A stretch of DNA of 64,000 bases from Mesostigma viride (GCA_009746045.1 RPFO01000667.1:4815367-4879366); one strand, 5' to 3'; positions 41,000-51,871 are shown, numbered from the stretch's first letter. Program-made: numbers and translations. Notes: generated by a model not told the origin, from the sequence alone.

Positions 41000-43900
41000 C
41001 AGGCTATGGTTCAAGCTGGCTATGGTGGCCCTGACGGCGGACGAGATAGCACCTTACGTAGTAATCTAAACGCGAAACAAAGGGCAGATTCGGATTCAGC
41101 ACGAAAAGGTACGTCTAGCCATCTCTTCTGAGGGGCGGAACAGCTAGCCGTCACTTGAAACGTGTGGGTAGAAGGAGCAGGCCTTACGAAATTCGTAAGT
41201 CCGCCCCTCGCCTCACTGTTTCTCGTGACGGCTACCCCATTATGGCATTCGGTCAGTGAGCCACGGCTCGGATTCGAAAACCCATCGGCAGGATGGACTA
41301 GGCCTGGGCCCCTCCACCTGGGTGGGCGAGTAGTCTCCTTGGAGCGTGACCTCCTGTACCCTCGGTTACCCTTTCACAGGCGCAATGACTATGGAATAGT
41401 TATCGCCACACCAGGTGATCCGCTATCACCAAGACACCTCCATAACGACTTTTCTCAATACCTGCTGCCATTACCCAAACGTGGGTGTAATGCAGCCTTT
41501 CCAATCGCTTTGGTTCTGCTCACAGCACACTGCACAGTAGGTCTCTCTTTTAATGACTATCTCACGCCCACGCCCTGTGCATGTTGTGCCGTGTCTTTCA
41601 CCTTTCGCAGGTCCAATCTCACCACGCCATGGGGACCTACACGGAACCTACCCGGCCTGGTCCGCTGGAGCCCTGCAATGACATGAGTCAACTAACACTG
41701 GTATCGTGGAATGTCAGGGGGCTGAACACATACGGGTCACACACACCAGGGCAGGGACAGCGAATACCTCGCACACGAGAATTAGCAAATGCATTACACA
41801 ACTTGCTCGAGCGCTACGTGGGCCCCTCGCATGAAATTTGGATAGGACTGCAGGAACATAAAATCCAAGAAGCTGCCACACGCACCGCCCTTAGAGCTGC
41901 TAGAGCACTTGCACCTAGGACAGTTCACCGTTGGGCATGGGCACGCGGTACACAAGGGGGCACTGCCCTCATTCAATACCGTAAACCTCCCAACCCTACG
42001 CTGACATGCCAGGACTGGGCTATAGCTACCGACACAGCGGAGGCTAGATGGCAGGGCCGTTGGACGCGGCAGTCCATTACATGGGCAGGAAATAAGGGAT
42101 ACATTATTAGTGTATATGCCCCAACCGAGCCAACGGATCAAGCCTCATTCTACCCTTCCCTCTTCAAAATGGCCGCTGACCTTATCTCACAGGGGTTCGA
42201 AATTGCGTTGATGGGCGATTTCAATATAGACCTGGATGAACACCCCCCTATACGCACAGCGGCCTTCAGTAAACAGATCATGGACCTGAACTTACAGGAT
42301 GTCATCCGCTCACGAGACCACGGGCCCACTTGGCTGGCCACACGTTTAAATGTACGCACTACTCGTCGTCTTGATAAAATCTACATCACACCCGCATGGG
42401 CGGACCTAGTTTGCTACGCATCGGTCGACCGTTCTGTTAATTTTTCTGATCACTACCCACTCATCGTTACCCTTGCCCATCACACCAACTCCGCCCGGGG
42501 CCCCGGCATTCCCCGCTTAAACAAACACCTACTCGCGGACGATAAGTACTACCTTGAGATCATGACACGCTGGCAGTCGTGGAGAGCCAGCAAGGGTAGC
42601 TACACAGACTGCTGCAGCTGGATGCAGGAGGGCCTAGCTAACATTCTAGAATTTTCCCAACTGTATTCACAAAATATCCGCCGCCAGAAAGGACAGGACT
42701 ATCGGTACTACCAACGCATAGTGAATAAACTCCAAGCGAAGCCTACCCTGTATCAATCGGAACTAACAAAACTTCAAAGAGCTCAGACCGAACTTGACAA
42801 ACTACGTTTCGAGCGTCACACATTAGCACTAGACTCAGAAAATCTGTGGTGGCACCAGGTAGGAGAGAGAATGACCAAAGAGTTCTTTGCTCTGATTCCT
42901 ACCCCTAAAGCTCACTCCTCTATCACGGAAATCCAAGACGAACACGGCAGCCACCGAGACATCACCTCCATACTACAGAGTGGTCACCGTTACTACTCAG
43001 CTCTCTTTCTAAACGAACCCCATCCTGACTCATCTGCAGCCATGCAAAAAATCCTACATGCCATTCCCCGTCGCCTTACACCAGCTCAACAGCAGGAACT
43101 CGATCAAATCCCCTCCATGGAAGAGGCCACAACAGCTATGGAACACATCAAAACCGGTAGCGCCCCCGGGGTCGACGGTCTGCCTATTGAATTCTGGAAA
43201 ACGTTCTGGTCCCTTCTACACATAGATTTCTACGAATGTATTCTTGAAATTTGGCGGCACGGTAAGGTGAGCGGCAGATGGGCTGAATCTGCGCTTATCT
43301 TACTGTACAAAAAAGGAGACAAGACTCTATGGAAAAACTACCGCCCAATCCGTCTCCTTACGGTAGCGTACAAAATCATCAGTAAAATAATCCAACGACG
43401 CTTATACACCGTCCTAGACTTCCTCATTGGTCCGGAGCAAGTGGGCTTTAGGGCCAATCTCCACATCAACGACAGCATTACCCTCATCATGGACATTGTG
43501 GAAAAAGCCTGGCGCGACGATATAGAGGGTTTCATATTGTTTTGGGATTTTGAAAAAGCCTTTGACCGTATGTGCTGGGAATACCTAGAACACATTCTAA
43601 CCGCACTAGGATTTGGCCCACAACTCATGACCGTCATTATGGGTATGATCAAATCCCTGGCTTGGTATTTACTAATAGACGGACACAAGTCAGCGACCGG
43701 CGCTAGCTCACGATCGCTACCACAAGGAGATTGCATGTCCCCTATTCTATTTCTCTTGGCCCACGCAGGACTCTACTGGCTACACCAGAACGATCCTCGC
43801 ATTCGGGGCTTCCCGACAGGTAACGGTAAAGGTATATTCCAAACGGCTTATGTGGATGACACAACAAATGTTTGTATCTCTCTGCCTGAAGTGCATGCTG

Positions 43901-46210
43901 TCATGGATAATATCACTACCTATTCTGTTGCCACACAACAACGATGCAATGTGCTCAAGTCCACGGGACTGCATATCGGCAAAACCAACACCCTACGCTA
44001 CGCCCTCCCCAACCTGGCTGTGACCTGGGTCAAGCCGGGGGATCACCACCTTTTGCACAATTGTCCCATCGGCTGCACACCCGAGGGACGCTTGGCTGAA
44101 CAACGTTCTTTCATGTATGATGAAACCAACCACGTGGGCAAGCTTGCAGGCGTTCTCCTTACCGCAGGGCGCTGGGGGGCCGTCCACCGCATGAGCCTAC
44201 GAGGGCGAACCCTGATCGTCAACCAACTGTTGTTCTCTAAGGTCTTGTATTATTGCCAAGCACACCCACCCAATGATGCCACCACACAGCTCATCCAACG
44301 CCTTGGCAGCAATTTTGTCTGGAAACAGAAAGGCTTAATCTCCCACACGGTCCACGGATGGATCAACAGAGAGATGTCCTTCATGTCATGGGTGCACGGG
44401 GGCCTCGGGCTCCACAACATACAATGGCGTCTGTGGTCGCTGTATGCTAAACAAGTGATATCCGTTTTTATGGGCGTTAACACACACCCTGGCTGCATGC
44501 TTGCACGTGAAACGCTAGCCTCTCTTTCCACCCATGCTAGTGGCACCTCGTGGCAACTGGGGGCGGGCATACTGGGCAGCACCCTTATTTCGTACAAAGG
44601 ACTCCCATGGTATTGGCAGCGCATATGGACAGGTTACAATAAGCTCAAGCCGGGTCGCCTAGTCTTTCCTACTACTAGAGAGGAGGTGGCACGGCAGCCA
44701 CTCTTTTTTAATGACTTAATCACAGACGCTACTAACAAGCCCCTGGGCACTCTCCACGGACACAACCCGTATGATGGCTTTCTGCGCGCGTCACCGCCGA
44801 TTGTCAGGGTGCTGGACCTCTACCTGGGGCACGGCGCTGCGTACCGACGGCTCAGCTACGACGAGGTCAGCACTTGGGTCTCCCACATGCCCTCCCTGCA
44901 AGCGTGGCAAACTCTTATAAGTGCGATACCAGCGGCGTGGCATGCATTGATGACTGCCCCACGCAAGCCAATTATAACCGGCGACTGGGTTAGCTTCTAC
45001 GCCGACGGAGTCACGCCTGCGTGCAAGGGTTTAGTCGTGACGGTTCTGCCACCTGAGGGGCTCCAACTACAACTGCTGGACGCTATTTCTGGCCACAATG
45101 GGTGTCTGTATCAACTATCCACCTTATATGCGTACACGCCAGCTTCCCAGTGTCACCGCATACGCGTAGTCCCATGGTCTGTGCCAAGATCTTGCATGAT
45201 CCAGCCGGACCCATTATCCCCGGTTGAGAGCATTACATGGCTACACGTGGGCAACACACGGCTCGATCTACTACATCTGGACCCGGTTGAATTTGGATGG
45301 GTCTTAACCAAGGGGGACATCAGAACCAGCAAATGTATCTTTGAGTACACCGCAGATTGGGGTTATGATATCTTGTTGCATATGTACCATCAGCCCCACC
45401 CGGGCCGAGCCCGCTGGGGAATACATTGGCCGGGCTACACTTGGGTTAAGATGATTACCCTGGCGGTAGACCACCCTCTCGTGGACCGCAGGGCCACTGA
45501 TGTACAACACCTTTTGATGCATAGGGCGATAGGGGTCTGCGCCATGCTCCACGAGCGTTTTGGTCATGATGCATCATGCCTGTGCACGCACCCTAGTGAA
45601 ACCATTGAGCACAGGTTTCTTTACTGTAATCTCCCTGGGGTTTGGACGTGGCTCATTAACATCTGGGCCGCATGGACGGCATCGCCACCCACTCTCCCAA
45701 TCAGCGTGCGTACCATCATTTTCGGTATTGCTGGCACACCAGGGTCCGAGCTTTCAGTTTCCCAAGCAGAATGGATATGGCTACGCACTACTATGCTATA
45801 CGCGATCTGGACCATACGCAACGAGACAGTCTTTAAGGTCCGCGAGGAGTATACCCGCGGCGGCGTAGTCCGGCGCTTTATATACCTATGGAATGCGGCT
45901 ATGCGCCGCTACTGGCTGTTAGCTCAGGAACAACACAGGGTGTGGGACCCAGGGCCCAATAACGACAAGCCCAGCCCGCTCCAGCTTTTTCATGATCTAC
46001 TGGGCCGTAATCAGGTATTCACCAGTATGCCTCATGGCGACATCACTCAGGTCCAATGGCTTCCCTGGTCTAATAACGCGCCCTATTAGCCTTTCACCTG
46101 TCACCGCCACACGTGTGTGTGCCCACCTTCATTAGGATTCGCTGATACTCATTTCCCCTCTCACCTCTTTGGTCCATAATTGGCTAATAAAATATACCCA
46201 TTTCCCCGAA
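41000..46210 (+). mobile_element. L1-type LINE with intact ORF2, full length
   Basis: Flanked by a 16-bp target duplication, AATTGTCGGCTGTCAG, at 40984-40999 and 46211-46226. It has about 680 bp of 5' UTR, one long ORF with endonuclease and reverse transcriptase, and a short 3' UTR ending AAAATATACCCATTTCCCCG. No poly-A tail is present. The intact frame and perfect TSD suggest recent insertion and possible activity. A related, more diverged LINE fragment lies at 57740-57924. No separate ORF1 is convincing within it. Confidence 0.88.
41683..46089 (+). CDS. LINE ORF2: AP endonuclease and reverse transcriptase
   Basis: The frame is open upstream to 41581, but I place the start at the ATG at 41683 because the conserved endonuclease begins right there (MSQLTLVSWNVRGLN). 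Protein of 1468 residues. APE-type endonuclease, residues about 1-260: WIGLQEHKIQE, SVYAPTEP, LMGDFNIDLDE (about 176), RRLDKIYIT and FSDHYPLIV (about 253). RT, about 470-760: SAPGVDGLPIEFWKTFW, NYRPIRLLTVAYKIISKII, FWDFEKAFDRMCWEYLE (about 622), LPQGDCMSPILFLL (about 680) and AYVDDTTNVCI (about 723). A zinc-finger-like element at about 1285-1316 has CLCTHPSETIEHRFLYC, the zf-RVT pattern. It nicks target DNA and copies its own RNA from the nick. No RNase H domain is seen. Typical of L1-clade elements in algae and plants. Confidence 0.92.
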   Translation: MSQLTLVSWNVRGLNTYGSHTPGQGQRIPRTRELANALHNLLERYVGPSHEIWIGLQEHKIQEAATRTALRAARALAPRTVHRWAWARGTQGGTALIQYRKPPNPTLTCQDWAIATDTAEARWQGRWTRQSITWAGNKGYIISVYAPTEPTDQASFYPSLFKMAADLISQGFEIALMGDFNIDLDEHPPIRTAAFSKQIMDLNLQDVIRSRDHGPTWLATRLNVRTTRRLDKIYITPAWADLVCYASVDRSVNFSDHYPLIVTLAHHTNSARGPGIPRLNKHLLADDKYYLEIMTRWQSWRASKGSYTDCCSWMQEGLANILEFSQLYSQNIRRQKGQDYRYYQRIVNKLQAKPTLYQSELTKLQRAQTELDKLRFERHTLALDSENLWWHQVGERMTKEFFALIPTPKAHSSITEIQDEHGSHRDITSILQSGHRYYSALFLNEPHPDSSAAMQKILHAIPRRLTPAQQQELDQIPSMEEATTAMEHIKTGSAPGVDGLPIEFWKTFWSLLHIDFYECILEIWRHGKVSGRWAESALILLYKKGDKTLWKNYRPIRLLTVAYKIISKIIQRRLYTVLDFLIGPEQVGFRANLHINDSITLIMDIVEKAWRDDIEGFILFWDFEKAFDRMCWEYLEHILTALGFGPQLMTVIMGMIKSLAWYLLIDGHKSATGASSRSLPQGDCMSPILFLLAHAGLYWLHQNDPRIRGFPTGNGKGIFQTAYVDDTTNVCISLPEVHAVMDNITTYSVATQQRCNVLKSTGLHIGKTNTLRYALPNLAVTWVKPGDHHLLHNCPIGCTPEGRLAEQRSFMYDETNHVGKLAGVLLTAGRWGAVHRMSLRGRTLIVNQLLFSKVLYYCQAHPPNDATTQLIQRLGSNFVWKQKGLISHTVHGWINREMSFMSWVHGGLGLHNIQWRLWSLYAKQVISVFMGVNTHPGCMLARETLASLSTHASGTSWQLGAGILGSTLISYKGLPWYWQRIWTGYNKLKPGRLVFPTTREEVARQPLFFNDLITDATNKPLGTLHGHNPYDGFLRASPPIVRVLDLYLGHGAAYRRLSYDEVSTWVSHMPSLQAWQTLISAIPAAWHALMTAPRKPIITGDWVSFYADGVTPACKGLVVTVLPPEGLQLQLLDAISGHNGCLYQLSTLYAYTPASQCHRIRVVPWSVPRSCMIQPDPLSPVESITWLHVGNTRLDLLHLDPVEFGWVLTKGDIRTSKCIFEYTADWGYDILLHMYHQPHPGRARWGIHWPGYTWVKMITLAVDHPLVDRRATDVQHLLMHRAIGVCAMLHERFGHDASCLCTHPSETIEHRFLYCNLPGVWTWLINIWAAWTASPPTLPISVRTIIFGIAGTPGSELSVSQAEWIWLRTTMLYAIWTIRNETVFKVREEYTRGGVVRRFIYLWNAAMRRYWLLAQEQHRVWDPGPNNDKPSPLQLFHDLLGRNQVFTSMPHGDITQVQWLPWSNNAPY

Positions 46211-46226
46211 AATTGTCGGCTGTCAG

Positions 46227-47519
46227 TCTGTCAGCCAACAATCAGAAATCGTTGTCGCACTTTATAACCTGCTCCAATGGTTGTCCGGCAAAGTCAGGAC
46301 CAAGCGTTTTCTAGGGTCTGGCAGGACGGCGGTTTTTTAAATGCCTGTGGCTTTCATTGGTGAATACTAGTTACTGTACCTGTAAATTTATCGGCAGTTT
46401 GCGGCTCCGACCGTTCTAAAAGGTTTTGAGACAAGTAGTAACCAGTGGAAAGGTAAGATGTCATGACAATACGGAAGATCGCTTGGCTGGAATCACTCGA
46501 GACATTCCGCCTGCCGCTGGCTACGGATGTGACCTAGTCGCAATCTTTTTTTTTGCGCAAATTCAAAAAAACGCGTTTGACGTAGCCCTAGCCGTTGTTC
46601 GCAGTCAAGTCAGTGCTGGGGCTAGCGGGCAGTGAGGGCACATACACGCTAGCTCGAGCGATGGGGCAACCGATTTCCATACGTAACCAATGAATGCAAC
46701 CACCGAATAACAAGCGCTGCAGGTGTGGCAGCAGGGGTGGCAGCGAGAACCGCACTAGAAGCGGTTCTAGTAGCGACGACATGTGAGTGACATAAGTAAC
46801 GGAGAATAAACAGAGCGAGATTCTGGAGCTATCCAAAACCTACAAGGCCGTCATGGACAGGCTGTGATCGAAGAGGAATGGAGCCGGGAAAATGAGCAAC
46901 TGCGTAGCTGAGCAAGGATACTTATGAGAATTGCTTGGCAGGTTGCATTGGAAGGCCCATAGACCGCAAAAGCGGCATTCTGAGCAAAAGCTGGTTTCTT
47001 AGTATAGCATGAACTCTGAATACTTGATTTCTTGTCCTCTTACATGCGTGGTCAAGTTCATGAAGATGACCATCATGAAGTACCGTCCTTGGGCATTTTT
47101 GTGCGTACATGCCCGTTTGTTGTCAAAGCACGTCCATGCAGACCTGAATCCCATGCAAGCCCCAAGCGTCAATTGCGACTATCTTTGCAAAGGAAAAGCA
47201 TCTAGACGTGTTCTGATGAAGCCAGTAAGGTCAAATGTTTCATGGTGCTTCCTCATAAGCCACATAGTAGATTAGATACTAACTTGGTTGGTCCATGCGT
47301 GAGTATGTGCATGTTGTCATCAGTTTGCTACCTACTTTTTAATTACCTTGCCTACTTACTAGCTTTGTTATTGAAGGTATTTTCCTAATTTTGCACTGGA
47401 ATTCATTCCTTACATCACTACTATTCTTTCTCCCCTTTGCAATCGCAACAGGAGGGACGGAATGTTATCTTCTCCGCGGTCATGAGGTTGTCCCTTCTGC
47501 GTGGTAAGTGTCATAAAGT
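46227..47519. other. CACTA 2 interior, no gene seen
   Basis: The sequence after the LINE TSD (TCTGTCAGCCAACAAT) is the inverse of the TSD region, so the LINE entered a hairpin-like site. No convincing coding sequence is seen; scattered short frames are probably chance or intronic. Confidence 0.45.
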
Positions 47520-48115
47520 TGATTAGTCCCTTGGTCCCTCACTTGCTCCTTGCTTCCTTGCATGCTTGCTTGCTGAGTTTGATAAACCCCTTGCTTCCTT
47601 GCATGCTTGTTTCCGTCTTTGCGTGCTTGCTTGCTTCTTTGCGTGGTTGCTTTCTTCCTTGATTAGGCCCTTGCTTGGTTGTTTAGCCGCTTGCTGAATT
47701 TGATTAGTTCCTTGCTTTATTCCCTTGCTTCCTTGCATGCGTGCTTCCTGAATGTAATTAGTCCCTTGCTTCCTTTCTTAGTCCCATGCTTCCTTTGTAA
47801 GCCACTCTTCCTCGCATGCTTGCTGAATTTAATTAATGCCTTGCTTCCTTTGATATGACCTTGCCTACTTGGTTAGGCCGTTCCTTCCCTGCATGCTTGA
47901 CCACTTGCTGAATGGAATCAGTCCCCTGATTCCTTTGTTAGGCCCTTGCTTCCTTTGTTAGCCCCTCTTCCTTGCATGCTTGCAATTGCTTGCTTGCTGA
48001 ATCTAATCAGTCCCTTGCTTCCTTTGTTAGGCCCTTGCTTCCTTATTTAGCCACTCTCGTCCTTGCGCGCATGTACGCTTGCTTGCTGAATTCAATTAGT
48101 CCCTTGCCCTGAAGA
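47520..48115. repeat. CTTGCTTCC-type minisatellite
   Basis: About ten irregular units of 50-70 bp built from TTAGTCCCTTGCTTCCTTTG, GCATGCTTGCTTGCTGAATT and similar words. It is a diverged tandem array within CACTA element 2. Confidence 0.85.
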
Positions 48116-48423
48116 AATTTAGTCTAGTTACCCTGGAGCTTCACAGTTAATAAACGTGTTTTCCCTTTTTCAATGCATCGGTCATATGCAATGTCGTGGT
48201 TTCTTGGTCTTGCACATCTCAATAATGGCGGTGCTAGGCTTTCACTTGGGTCACCCTTTCAATGTTTTGTACCAGTCAGAAGTATCTTTTTTTATGCCGA
48301 GCATGATGTTGTTTGCTATGCCTTTGGTCTGGTTAGGTGTACATGTGCACATGCTGCAGCCCAGCGTTTCTAATCATGGTCCTGTTTAATGCTGTTTTTC
48401 CCCCTTCCTGGTTTATGCGTGCA

Positions 48424-48543
48424 GGTAAATGTGCAACGAAGCACAGTTTGGCAGAGTATATGAAGAACCAAATGATCTACAAGATCTGCCAAACGATGAA
48501 GAAGCAATCCTCTTTTTGTTGTGATTTATTTTTTGCCTATGAA
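48424..48543 (+). CDS. Possible terminal exon inside CACTA 2
   Basis: After a T-rich tract and GTGCAG acceptor the frame reads GKCATKHSLAEYMKNQMIYK, ICQTMKKQSSFCCDLFFAYE and stops. AATAAA follows immediately (48542-48547) as a poly-A signal. It might be the last exon of a second CACTA-encoded product. No family is recognised, and it is short. Confidence 0.3.
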
Positions 48544-48699
48544 TAAAAGATTTTTTAAATAATATTTATCAATGTAATAAATGCACTGATTGTGAGTCAT
48601 GCCCCTATTGTAATCATCTTGCATTGTCGTATTTCTGACGGTCCCTGATAACACCATTTTTTTGTCCCAGAATGGCTGGAGAATTCGCCTGTGCATGTT

Positions 48700-49050
48700 C
48701 TTGATTTTCTTGAGATTCTACTCGTTTTTTTGTCCTGAGATTGTCCTGAGATTTTCTTGAGATTCTACTCGTTTTTTTGTCCTGAGATTGTCCTGAGATT
48801 TTGTCCTGAGATTGTCCTGAGATTTTGTCCTGAGTTTTTCACCAGAATCTCAGGACCCGAGGTGTGCACTTACCAGATTTTGTGAAGACGAAATATCAGG
48901 ATGAATCTCAGGACAATCTCAGGAAAACTCAGGATTAATCTCAGGACAATCTCAAGATATTCTCAGGACATCTCAGGATTTCTCAGGATTTCTCAAGATT
49001 TGTAAAAAAAAAACTCAGGAGAATCTCAAGAGATCTCAGGACGAATTTTT
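48700..49050. repeat. Right subterminal array of CACTA element 2
   Basis: Units of TGTCCTGAGATT, then inverted AATCTCAGGACA, alternate up to the 14-bp terminal repeat. Confidence 0.88.
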
Positions 49051-49065
49051 TCCGACTTCCTAGTG

Positions 49066-50977
49066 AGGCCTGAGCAACAGAGCCAAGGAAGGCGGCGGGG
49101 CCCGGGCGAGGCGGGCGGCGCGGGTGAGCCCATGCACACCCGCCCATGTGGCAGGGGAGGGTGGCCAAGCGCATGGAGTGAGCTGGCAGGCTAGGGCCGG
49201 GCAGGAGCACCTGCAACTGGCGGCCTGAATGCGCTCGTCGTGGCCTACGGCAAGCCGAACGACGAGCCAGTGAACCACCCGCGGGTGGGCGCAAAACCAC
49301 AGGAGGAGCCATTCGGTCTGGGGGTCCTTGAGGCGCGCCCAAGTCTCGAGGACATGGGTGCGCTGTTCCACGGTGGCGCGGAGCTCCTCTTCGACGTAGT
49401 CAGGGTCACCGGCCACAGGGACGCCCAGGCACGAGAAACCACGCGCCCGCGCCAATGCCCCCGGGATAGCCGCAGGGAAGCCAGAGCAGTCCCCCTGGGG
49501 CTAAAAGACTGCACACTTGGGGAGGGTGAGCCGAAGGTTGATGGCCGCCATGGCCACTTCACTAGGGCAGCCAGGGCGGCAACCACAGCGTCGGCCGGGC
49601 CAAGGGCATGGATATCTTCCATATAGGCGAGGAGCACGACATCCGGGACGTGCGCAGCGTGGACACCTTGGAGAGCCTTGTGCAGCAGGGCGGACAGGTA
49701 AAAGGGGCCGAGGGGGTCACCTTGCATGCTGGGTTCCCGTGCGGGAAGCGACGTCGGCGAACGTCCCATTCTCCATGAGGAAGCCGGGAGAGTTGAGTGG
49801 GTTCGCCGTAGCAGGCTGCTGTCCACGCAAGAAGGTCAGGGAACGCCTCGCCGACGGCCTCAAAGATGCTATAGCCTTGGTGACAGCATTGAACGCATTG
49901 TGGCAATCCACCTTCAGCGCCACATGCATGGGTCGGATGCGTCTCTAGGTAGGCCTGAACTGTGTGCACGATGATGTCGCTGCCCCCTTCGGTGGCGACG
50001 CCAAGCTGGGCCGTGACGGACTCCTCAGTATCACTCCGTTTGGGGCAGAAGTAGGCGCAAAACTCGGGGGCCTTTTGGCGACAAATGACCTTACTCACCA
50101 GCTTGCGGATCTCGAACCTCGCCGCAAGCAATGGGACGAACGCGGCCAGCAGGCGCCCTGAGCCTGGGCAATGAGGCGTGCCGGCCCCAGCCAGCCAAGG
50201 GCGCGCCGCTGGGGCCAGGTACCCTGCAGCCTAGTCGGCAGCAGCCTCATGCAAAGAGTGCGGTCGCCCCGCCATCACGGAGAGGTGTTCGTAGCGCCAG
50301 CCCGAGGGGCCGGTGGATTCATGAGGCGTTCGGCAGATCCTTGAGCACAGCCGTGAAGATGTCCAGGTCCAGGACAATAGGCGGGGGCGGGGGGGTGGCC
50401 GGGGCGGCCGGGCACCGCGAAGGCAGGTTCGTCGGGGTGAAGGTCGCGCAAAGCCTGCAGGGTCGGGGGACTGGAGGGAGCCAACGCGGTCAGTTCGAGC
50501 TTTTGCATGGCCCGACTCAATTCACCGACCTTCACCAACCGCATATGACGTCAGCTTCCACCCGGGCAAAGGAGGCGGCCCCCGACACCCGGGTGGAGGC
50601 CGGAGGCTGCAGCGCCCACAGCCCTAATTCCCAATCACCTACTGTAGGAGGATTACCGCCTGCAGCGAGCGATGACCGCACCCTGTACGCCACGCACGCC
50701 CCGCTCCAACGGCGCTAAGAGGAGCCGGGGGTTGACGAGAAACAGTTGTGGCCGAGTTCGTCGAGGGGCCGGGCCATGACTGCGCATCCGGGCCAGGGAA
50801 AGCAAGGCGCAGCGCGTGACCGCCAAGCTCCGGGCACGGTGAGGGACGTCCGGGAGCGTCATGCAAGGGTTGCGCGCACAGGCGGCAAAAGGGAGCGTGC
50901 ATGGCCATGAGGAATGCCCAGCCTGCCGAGAGGTCCCCCGGATCGCTCGTACCCTGCAAGGCCGGAGGAGCATGCAA
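49066..50977 (-). pseudogene. LINE-A 5' part: zinc finger and QGDPLGP-type reverse transcriptase
   Basis: On the minus strand, in several frames: FCRLCAQPLHDAPGRP (a CCHC/CCHH-like finger near the start), RPIACGEV, KLVSKVICRQKAPEF, ALKVDCHNAFNAVTKAIASL (RT motif A), SMQGDPLGPFYLSALLHKAL (motif B), VPDVVLLAYMEDIHALG (motif C, normally Y-x-D-D, here YMED), SCLGVPVAGDPDYVEEEL and DPQTEWLLLWFCAHPRVVHW. This set is typical of LINE reverse transcriptases of unicellular eukaryotes that use a C-terminal restriction-like endonuclease. Multiple frameshifts make it a dead copy. The 5' end is near 51000. The 3' parts are at 39163-39217, 29585-29842 and 8440-9469. Confidence 0.72.
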
Positions 50978-51871
50978 CAGTATACTTAAAACGCAGCCTC
51001 AACACAAATTTAGCCAACACTCTTTCGAACGGCTTTTGGCTCCAGCCACTCAGCGGCGCGACTTATAGTCCGCTTGACGAATGAGCTGCGCGTAATTTCA
51101 TTGCGACCAATCACGAAAAGGTCAAACCACGGCGTCCATATTATCACGTTTCTCGTGCGTTACATCCAGATGAGCCATTTGGCAGAGGTCCGTATGCCCA
51201 GATTGCGGCAGGAGCCAAACTCTGCGATGTCCTGTGTTCGCGAGCTCCAGATATAATAACCGTCGCAAACTTTTGGGCTGTTGGACCAAACTTTCCGTTA
51301 AGGAAATCCCATTACAAACACGCAGGAAGCTCACGCGTGGATTTTCCTCTGCTCCACCGCCTGTAAGCGATTTTCCCCTGCTATCTGCAGGGTTGGCGAG
51401 GTCACTCATGAATCCCCGCGGCCCGCGCGCATGGCGCTCCCGTGCGCATGCAGGGGTAGCAGTCAATCTGGAGCTTGAACTCTGCAAGTACAGTGTACTT
51501 CGCGAGCTCCGTCCACTGCGCGGTTGCGCAATTGGTCCCTTGATCAGGAGGAGCCAATTTTCGGAAGAACCGTTAGGTTCGCCAGAATTGGCGAAGCTTA
51601 TAAGGCCGCACACGTGAGAAAACTGTCATAGGACTAGGCCTGGAATAGGGGATAAAAATCCGTCAATCCATACATCCACCGAATTTGTCCCGAATTTGCA
51701 CGCATAAGGGTGAGGTTCTTCCGAAAATTGGCTCCGCCGTAGAGTTTCAACGGGCAAGTTGCAAACACGCACGTTACTTGATAGTAATGTACATATTGTG
51801 CAACTTCAGAAAAGATTCTTTACGTAGTAGACTTCAGGCGCCAAGGCACACTTCATGGTAAGCCTAACTGG
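50978..51871. other. Non-coding stretch with a 23-bp inverted repeat
   Basis: No gene seen. GGAGCCAATTTTCGGAAGAA at about 51549 recurs inverted at about 51716-51737, giving a stem of about 23 bp around a loop of about 140 nt; it could be the ends of a small element. Confidence 0.5.

Larger units (their letters stand above)
39218..49065 (-). mobile_element. CACTA (EnSpm) DNA transposon 2 with nested elements
   Basis: Perfect 14-bp terminal inverted repeats, CACTAGGAAGTCGG at 39218-39231 and its inverse at 49052-49065, flanked by a 2-bp AG duplication. Subterminal arrays of CTGAGATTTTCTCAGGA-type units lie at 39236-39480 and 48700-49050. The interior holds a transposase-tail exon (39849-40057, minus), a 383-bp TIR element, a 5.2-kb LINE and a CTTGCTTCC-type minisatellite. 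Total length is 9848 bp. The rest of the transposase is not recognised, so it is likely defective. Confidence 0.85.

Noticed and set aside
41162-41686. ORF upstream of LINE ORF2 as an ORF1
   Set aside because: The 174-codon frame has no zinc knuckle, RRM or coiled coil and overlaps the start of ORF2; more likely 5' UTR.
47520-48115. Coding repeats (Gln/Lys-rich frame on the minus strand)
   Set aside because: Minisatellite of CTTGCTTCC words; the frame exists only because of the repeat and has no homology.
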